This document shows, piece by piece, positions 40,001 to 43,775 of a DNA stretch of 43,775 nt (positions are counted from its first letter, which is position 1; every line of letters starts with the position of its first letter). A program made the position numbers and the translations under genes. Location: positions 1-43,775 of the forward strand of contig JAILLB010000047.1 in assembly GCA_024693345.1 (NCBI GenBank). Reading direction: 5' to 3'. The notes below the pieces were generated by a model that searched no databases, had not been told where the DNA came from, and worked only from the letters and a program-made list of their open reading frames with translations. Source of the DNA: Clostridiales bacterium. GTDB taxonomy: Bacteria; Bacillota; Clostridia; Oscillospirales; CAG-272.

Positions 40001-40029
40001 AAAAACAGGCAGATTACCCGCCTGCCTGT
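40001..40029 (-). terminator. Terminator of the lipoprotein gene
   Basis: ACAGGCAG (40005-40012) and CTGCCTGT (40022-40029) form an 8-bp perfect stem; on the minus strand it is followed by TTTTTG. It overlaps the last base of the stop codon and separates the lipoprotein from the desulfurase operon. Confidence 0.85.
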
Positions 40030-40607
40030 CAATATTTGAAGTTTTCTATGATTAGATCCACTTCATTCAAGTGGAGGTTGTAGTTATTTGTTGTTGCAGT
40101 GTATGTGAAAATGTATATGGAGCTGTCGTGAGCCGAGAAGATTTGCATAACTGTGTACTCGGTTTTGTCTACAGATATTGTGTAAATATACTTAGCTGTA
40201 TAAGTGGATCCTCCGAATGACTGGTTTGATGTATAACTCTCTTTGAGTTCAATATTTGCAAAAGTTGATTCAAGGTAAGGGAAGTACTCTTTGGTGAAAT
40301 ACTCGTTCATCTCATAGTATGTGTCGTTGTTTGTCATAATGGCATAGCCGTCTTTTCCGTTTGTGAATATGCCTCTGACTGCCAGTACCTGCAAAGAGAT
40401 GTTGCTCTTGTCCGAGCAGGCCGCACTTGTGAATCCTGTTGAAGATTTTTCTTCCCAGGTTGTCGGAACATAAAGGGAATATGTGTTTGCTTCACTCCCT
40501 ATTTTCATCATTCCTTGAGGTGTGTCATCATTCTTGTTTGAGCATGATGCGAGTACTGAGAATATGAGTATGATTACCAGCATTATGCAAAAGATCCTTG
40601 TTTTCAT
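40029..40607 (-). CDS. Putative lipoprotein, unknown function
   Basis: A 192-residue protein with a lipoprotein signal (MKTRIFCIMLVIILIFSVLASC, lipobox LASC, Cys22). The mature part is beta-rich, with TYSLYVPTTWEEKSS and YIFTYTATTNNYN. It recalls small PsbP/DUF1795-like lipoproteins in which a YxFxVPxxW-type strand opens the fold, but I cannot assign it firmly. ATG 40607 follows GGAGG at 6 bases. It has its own consensus promoter and terminator, so it is a monocistronic surface protein. Confidence 0.8.
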   Translation of the reverse strand: MKTRIFCIMLVIILIFSVLASCSNKNDDTPQGMMKIGSEANTYSLYVPTTWEEKSSTGFTSAACSDKSNISLQVLAVRGIFTNGKDGYAIMTNNDTYYEMNEYFTKEYFPYLESTFANIELKESYTSNQSFGGSTYTAKYIYTISVDKTEYTVMQIFSAHDSSIYIFTYTATTNNYNLHLNEVDLIIENFKY

Positions 40608-40630
40608 AGCAGCCTCCATTACAACCATTA

Positions 40631-40659
40631 ATTATATCAAACATATTAAATAGTGTCAA
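40631..40659 (-). promoter_or_regulatory. Consensus promoter of the lipoprotein gene
   Basis: Minus strand: TTGACA (40659-40654), 17-base spacer, TATAAT (40636-40631), a perfect sigma-A consensus with a short leader before the ribosome site. Confidence 0.88.
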
Positions 40660-40680
40660 TTGAAAAAAGGCAAAAGGAAA

Positions 40681-40702
40681 GGACGCCGAAGCGTCCGTTT
40701 TT
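40681..40702 (-). terminator. Terminator of the zinc-ribbon gene
   Basis: GGACGC-CGAA-GCGTCC is a 6-bp stem with a stable GNRA-like tetraloop, 18 bases past the zinc-ribbon stop codon. On the minus strand it is followed by TTTCCTTTT; on the plus strand by GTTTTTC, so it may act both ways. Confidence 0.75.
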
Positions 40703-40719
40703 CTCTTTTAAGATGTCAA

Positions 40720-41010
40720 TCAAACTGTTTCTGCAGCTTCTTTTCTCTTCTTGAAACATTCAGAGCAAAGAACAGGTCTGCCTTCTACTGGCTCAAACGG
40801 AACCTTACATGGATTTCCGCATTCTGCACAAACTGCATCAAAAAGTTCTCTAGGCTTTTTTTGAGCTCCAGCTGCCTTTCTGGCGTCACGGCATTCCTTA
40901 CATCTTATCGGCTCAGAAAAACCCTTGGTCTCGTAGAATTCCTGTTCACCGGCGGTGAATACAAATTCCTTGCCACAGTCTTTGCAAACCAGTGTTTTGT
41001 CTTCGTACAT
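40720..41010 (-). CDS. Double zinc-ribbon protein
   Basis: A 96-residue cytoplasmic protein with two zinc-binding units. The N-terminal CKDC (residues 9-12) pairs with CKEC near 37-40. The second unit is CAECGNPC followed by VLCSEC ~18 residues later (CxxC-x17-20-CxxC). This matches small clostridial zinc-ribbon proteins of unknown function, possibly nucleic-acid or ribosome associated. ATG 41010 follows GAGGTA; in-frame codons upstream (to 41091) lack a ribosome site and would add an unrelated tail. The Lys/Ala/Gln-rich linker between the ribbons is flexible. Confidence 0.82.
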   Translation of the reverse strand: MYEDKTLVCKDCGKEFVFTAGEQEFYETKGFSEPIRCKECRDARKAAGAQKKPRELFDAVCAECGNPCKVPFEPVEGRPVLCSECFKKRKEAAETV

Positions 41011-41114
41011 GAAAAATACCTCGCTTTTGTTGTGTAACGGTTTATGATTTATGCCCCAAGACGGACTTTGACCATCATCTTTGATTGACAACGCTTTTAT
41101 TAAGCTATTCGGGC

Positions 41115-41741
41115 TTATTGTCTGTTTATAATGATTTTTATCTTACTTTTGATTCTTGTGATTGCATTGTCCACGCTTTTTACGGATTTTCCTGTCATGT
41201 CAGCCATTTTTTCGTATGAGTAATTGCTGATGTACAGTTTTAGAATTTTCTTTTCGTAATCCGAAAGGGAAGCGTTGATTCTGCTCTTGAGTTCTTCTAT
41301 ATATTCATTTGATACAACGACGGTTTCAGGTGAATCAAAAGAGTCTCCCTGCAAAAGTTCATCGTCGAGAAGAACGGATTCACTTGAGTCCTTGAGCTGC
41401 TTCTTTGCATAATTCTGCAGAGCGTTTACTATGCAGGTCTTCGCATATGCACCGAAAGTGACACTTTTATCCGGTGAATAATGTCTTGCTGCATTGAAAA
41501 GAGCAATGTATGAAATCTGCTTGAGATCATCAATGTCACACTCTCTCAGTTTGTATATGTTTTTGCAGTTCATTGCTGCTGAATTGATTAGTGGCTGGTA
41601 CCTTGAAAGCAGTTCTTCAAAGGTGAGCTCCTCGCCATTCTCATCAATTTTGTACCTTGGTTCTTTGCTGTTTTTCAATTTGGTTCTTTCTTTACTTTTG
41701 CTCTGCTTTTTGTGCTGTGCGCGACTGCCTAAGCCGCGCAT
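41115..41741 (-). CDS. Sigma-70 family factor, SigH-like
   Basis: A 208-residue sigma factor if ATG 41741 is used. Region 2 is visible in ECDIDDLKQISYIALFNAARHYSPD and SVTFGAYAKTCIVNALQNY (core binding and -10 recognition). Region 4 is LSDYEKKILKLYISNYSYEKMADM, then KSVKSVDNAITRIKSKIK, which closely resembles the end of Bacillus SigH (HVKSIDNALQRVKRKL). SigH drives early stationary-phase and sporulation genes. The N-terminal ~35 residues are basic and low in complexity. The start is uncertain: the -10 of a strong promoter ends only ~16 bases before ATG 41741 and no ribosome site fits. Confidence 0.82.
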   Translation of the reverse strand: MRGLGSRAQHKKQSKSKERTKLKNSKEPRYKIDENGEELTFEELLSRYQPLINSAAMNCKNIYKLRECDIDDLKQISYIALFNAARHYSPDKSVTFGAYAKTCIVNALQNYAKKQLKDSSESVLLDDELLQGDSFDSPETVVVSNEYIEELKSRINASLSDYEKKILKLYISNYSYEKMADMTGKSVKSVDNAITRIKSKIKIIINRQ

Positions 41742-41757
41742 AATTATACGTATGGAT

Positions 41758-41785
41758 ATTATACCAAAAAAGTCCGAAAAGTCAA
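41758..41785 (-). promoter_or_regulatory. Promoter of the sigma factor gene (extended -10)
   Basis: Minus strand: TTGACT (41785-41780), 16-base spacer, TATAAT (41763-41758) preceded by TGG as an extended -10. The predicted start near 41751 leaves a leader of only about ten bases before ATG 41741. Confidence 0.78.
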
Positions 41786-41836
41786 TTAAAAACAAGAAAA
41801 AACGGAATTATTTTGATTTTTTCAGCACGATTGTTG

Positions 41837-41874
41837 ACAAAAAACGCAAATGTGTCAACCTACACACTTGCGTT
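41837..41874 (-). terminator. Terminator of the yefM-yoeB operon
   Basis: A 13-bp stem (41843-41855 with 41862-41874), fully paired on the minus strand with one G-U, 6-base loop, followed by TTTTTT. It is 55 bases past the toxin stop. It separates the toxin-antitoxin pair from the sigma factor promoter. Confidence 0.88.
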
Positions 41875-41929
41875 GAATAAATATTCATCAAAAAAGATTC
41901 ACTTTGGATGCTATTTATAGCGAAAAGTA

Positions 41930-42193
41930 TCAAGATTCATAGTGTGTCCACATAGACAAAACGTGGACAATCTGCAAATCTTCCAAAACATCATATACCA
42001 ATCTGTGTTTTTGATTAATTCTTCTCGAATATAGACCTTGAAGATCTCCCACTAGTTTTTCATACGGAGGAGGAGTCTTGAATGGATTTTCAGCAATTAC
42101 ATCCAACAGACTCCTTGCTTTTCCATCTAATTTTGCCGCTTTGAGATATTTGATTTGTTCAACTGCTTTCTTGGAGAGAACTACTTGAAACAT
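41930..42193 (-). CDS. yoeB: YoeB/Txe-type mRNA interferase toxin
   Basis: An 87-residue RelE-superfamily toxin that cleaves mRNA in the ribosomal A site. It shows VVLSKKAVEQIKYLK at the start, ENPFKTPPPYEKLVGDLQGLYSRRINQKHRLVY (in part), and the conserved C-terminal His-Tyr in MWTHYES. Catalytic-type residues (Glu in YEKL, Arg in YSRRI, Arg in KHRLVY, His-Tyr) are all present, so it looks active. Start ATG 42193 follows GGAGGAA and overlaps the antitoxin stop by one base (TAATG), so the antitoxin is translated first. Confidence 0.93.
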   Translation of the reverse strand: MFQVVLSKKAVEQIKYLKAAKLDGKARSLLDVIAENPFKTPPPYEKLVGDLQGLYSRRINQKHRLVYDVLEDLQIVHVLSMWTHYES

Positions 42194-42444
42194 TACCATT
42201 CCTCCGATGGGTTGTATATGGTTCCTTGTTCCAAAGGCTCTTTTTTGCTCTTTAAAATATCGTTTAAAACCCGCTTATCGGACATGAGATATATAGTTTC
42301 CATTATCCCATTGTAATCCTCGGCAGACAAAATAACCGCATTACCATCTTTGGTGCTCACATTGATTACATCATTGAACTTTACTGCTTGCGAAAGGTAT
42401 TCAAATAGGTTTTTGCGCAAGTTGGTAGCATTTGTGTTAGTCAT
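42193..42444 (-). CDS. yefM: YefM/Phd-type antitoxin
   Basis: An 83-residue antitoxin that neutralises the downstream YoeB and represses the operon. The N-terminal Phd/YefM DNA-binding fold is recognised by NATNLRKNLFEYLSQAV and DGNAVILSAEDYNGIMETIYLM (in part). The C-terminal tail (KSKKEPLEQGTIYNPSEEW) is the toxin-wrapping segment. AGAGGTGA precedes ATG 42444. The start codon sits close behind a consensus promoter whose -10 is inside a TGTAC inverted repeat. Confidence 0.93.
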   Translation of the reverse strand: MTNTNATNLRKNLFEYLSQAVKFNDVINVSTKDGNAVILSAEDYNGIMETIYLMSDKRVLNDILKSKKEPLEQGTIYNPSEEW

Positions 42445-42461
42445 AATATCACCTCTCTAAA

Positions 42462-42495
42462 TGTACATTATAACGTACACATAGCGTTTTGTCAA
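42462..42495 (-). promoter_or_regulatory. yefM-yoeB promoter and operator
   Basis: Minus strand: TTGACA (42495-42490), 17-base spacer, TATAAT (42472-42467), perfect consensus. The -10 is embedded in the inverted repeat TGTAC-N8-GTACA (42479-42462). E. coli YefM is known to recognise TGTACA hexamers in its operator, so conservation of this motif supports autorepression. Confidence 0.88.
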
Positions 42496-42534
42496 TCTCC
42501 GAACTATTTTTTTGACGCGGAAAAAACAAAAACA

Positions 42535-43338
42535 TCAATTATCGATGGATTCCAGCATCTTGAGAATGATGTGACTTGAGTTTGCTCCTGCAATATCTCC
42601 GAAGTTCTCATAACTCTCGTGAGCATTTCCGTCTGCCATGTCGGATAATGTACGTATCACAACAAATGGTTTTCCGTAATTGATGCACACAACGGCAACG
42701 GAAGCACCTTCCATTTCACAGGCTGTTGCGTCATAGTCGTCACGAAGTCTCTGAACGTATGATTCGGAAGCAATGAATTGGTCACCGGTTGCGATGACTC
42801 CTTTGTGCACGCGCTCCTTGCCGACAATTTCGACAGCAGCAGTGTAAGCTAAATCGACCAATTCAGGACTGCAGTTATAGTATTCACCCGTTCGATTTCC
42901 GATTCCTGGATCGCCTGAACGCCAGACAAATCCCTCATTGGATATAACTCCATAGTCGTGTTCCACAAGACTGGTCGCTACAACCACGTCAAGTACCTGA
43001 GAATCTTCTGCGACTCCGCCTGCAATACCTGTGAAAAGAACCATGGAAATCGGATACCTGTTAAACATTGCAGTAATACCGGATGAAGCGCGAACCTTTC
43101 CTATGCCTGCCCTTGTGATAATAACGGACTGTCCATGTAGAGTCCCGATGTGATAATCCACCCCTGCAATGGTATCTACTCGCTCGATCTTGGCTTCTTT
43201 CAGCAAAACATCAATTTCATTGTCCATTGCGGATATAATGCCAATGTACTCTTTTTGTTCATCATTTTTACTGCCGCATCCGCACAATACAGAAAGTGCC
43301 ATGGCCACGATGAGTATCAAAATCAATAATTTCTTCAT
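42535..43338 (-). CDS. Lipoprotein-type MTA/SAH nucleosidase
   Basis: A 267-residue protein. A lipoprotein signal (MKKLLILILIVAMALSVLCGCG; lipobox LCGC, Cys21) precedes a complete nucleosidase domain from ~31. The domain shows IGIISAMDNEIDVLL at the start (catalytic-type Glu), LFTGIAGGV, the substrate-site ATACEMEGASVAVV, and RTLSDMADGNAHESYENF (in part) with the catalytic Asp of SDM. MtnN hydrolyses methylthioadenosine and S-adenosylhomocysteine to adenine plus a thioribose or ribosyl product. It is normally cytoplasmic; here it should be anchored outside the membrane, as in a few known cases (Borrelia Bgp). It could scavenge adenine. ATG 43338 follows AAGGA at a long spacing. Confidence 0.88.
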   Translation of the reverse strand: MKKLLILILIVAMALSVLCGCGSKNDEQKEYIGIISAMDNEIDVLLKEAKIERVDTIAGVDYHIGTLHGQSVIITRAGIGKVRASSGITAMFNRYPISMVLFTGIAGGVAEDSQVLDVVVATSLVEHDYGVISNEGFVWRSGDPGIGNRTGEYYNCSPELVDLAYTAAVEIVGKERVHKGVIATGDQFIASESYVQRLRDDYDATACEMEGASVAVVCINYGKPFVVIRTLSDMADGNAHESYENFGDIAGANSSHIILKMLESIDN

Positions 43339-43368
43339 AATCAAAAATCCTTTCTCTTCTTCTAGTGA

Positions 43369-43512
43369 TTACAATTTCAGAACTGCAGGAACTTCATACC
43401 AGCCATCAGGCAGTTCTTTTTCTTCGAATCCGAATGAACGGTACAATTGTCTTGCTACTTCGTTCTCAGGCTCGTAAGAAAGACAGCAGTAAGAAGGTAT
43501 AAACGTAATGTG
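43369..43512 (-). pseudogene. Remnant of a GNAT acetyltransferase (C-terminus only)
   Basis: Translating the minus strand gives a 47-codon open stretch ending in LSYEPENEVARQLYRSFGF, then a Glu-rich turn, DGWYEVPAV and a stop at 43371-43369. That is the well-known last third of a polyamine/spermine-type GNAT acetyltransferase. The frame is closed by TAA at 43515-43513 and no acetyl-CoA-binding part lies upstream. The fragment sits between mtnN and the PPOX gene. It is a decayed gene or a leftover of a deletion. Confidence 0.8.
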
Positions 43513-43540
43513 TTAACAACTCGTCAAACCGGAATTTGTA

Positions 43541-43775
43541 TTAGTTGATTGAAAAATTCTCCGTTTTCAAATCGCAATAAAACCTTCCGTTATCCGCCGT
43601 GAATTTCAAAACACAATAGTCAGGATCGGTAACGCCGCCCTTATAGAATACAGTGTCGCCTTTGCGCCAGATGATATCTTTTGTATTCTGGTCGGTCAGC
43701 ACTTCCATTTTGCCCTTAAGCATAACGCCCGTGTACTTTATCAGACCCTTATGATAAAAGTAAATGCACGCATTC
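43541..43775 (-). CDS. Pyridoxamine 5'-phosphate oxidase family protein (5' end outside window)
   Basis: The frame is open to the window edge: upstream of the Met at 43723 it still reads CIYFYHKGLIKYTGV, so only the last ~77 codons are seen. The sequence resembles the C-terminal half of small FMN-binding PPOX/general-stress proteins, with KGKMEVLTDQNTKDIIWRKG and GVTDPDYCVLKFTADNGRFY. Such proteins bind flavin or act as simple oxidoreductases of unknown substrate; the active part is outside the window. The stop is TAA at 43543-43541. The family assignment is from memory of similar proteins. Confidence 0.7.
   Translation of the reverse strand, partial: NACIYFYHKGLIKYTGVMLKGKMEVLTDQNTKDIIWRKGDTVFYKGGVTDPDYCVLKFTADNGRFYCDLKTENFSIN

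Overview
The window looks like a chromosomal contig from an uncultured anaerobic gut or rumen Clostridia (Bacillota). This is inferred from consensus TTGACA/TATAAT promoters, strong AGGAGG ribosome sites, MinD next to a methylglyoxal-synthase-like gene, a SigH-like sigma factor, ATPase-less CUT1 sugar ABC transporters, DUF5696/YIP1-type surface proteins, and GH78 and GH29 glycosidases. Both ends are cut inside genes: recG on the left and a pyridoxamine-phosphate-oxidase-family gene on the right. I saw no rRNA, tRNA, CRISPR array, transposase or integrase.

Layout. 1-2.7 kb: recG plus a GNAT/YoaP-like acetyltransferase, closed by a strong terminator. 2.7-5.8 kb: an accessory island. An Xre-type repressor and an ImmA/IrrE metalloprotease have a perfect promoter full of inverted repeats. 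They are followed by a tight four-gene cassette (DUF4417-like protein, basic toxin-like protein, acidic immunity-like protein, small unknown) that lies between two copies of a ~36-bp direct repeat. 5.9-12.9 kb, minus strand: GH78 rhamnosidase, a membrane protein, htpG, a methylglyoxal-synthase-like gene lacking catalytic residues, minD, thiI. 13.0-19.35 kb, plus strand: a housekeeping operon zapA, U32 peptidase/hydroxylase, maf, nth, rarA, a Gfo/Idh/MocA oxidoreductase and rnhA, mostly overlapping or nearly abutting.

19.35-19.8 kb is a gene-free regulatory stretch with a structured RNA or terminator, an alternating purine-pyrimidine tract, a promoter and a palindromic operator. 19.8-32.3 kb is a seven-gene carbohydrate uptake locus: a giant solute-binding protein with a duplicated N-terminal module, two permeases, an NHL-TPR-Yip1 fusion, a DUF5696 protein and two more permeases. 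No ATPase is encoded, so a shared MsmK/MsmX-type subunit elsewhere is expected. A DUF6056-like membrane protein, a GH29 fucosidase and a surface Ig-like protein follow. With the GH78 enzyme they suggest use of deoxy-sugar-containing glycans (inference).

37.2-40.0 kb, minus strand: the operon cysteine desulfurase - tsaE - tsaB - rpiB, supplying tRNA modification (sulfur and t6A). 40.0-43.8 kb, minus strand: a lipoprotein, a double zinc-ribbon protein, a SigH-like sigma factor, a yefM-yoeB toxin-antitoxin pair with a textbook operator, an unusual lipoprotein-anchored MTA/SAH nucleosidase, a degraded acetyltransferase remnant, and the partial PPOX gene.

The best candidates for something undescribed are the repeat-flanked DUF4417/toxin-like cassette under an Xre/ImmA switch and the DUF5696/NHL-Yip1 transporter complex. 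Domain names come from reading the sequence and recalling families; no search was run.
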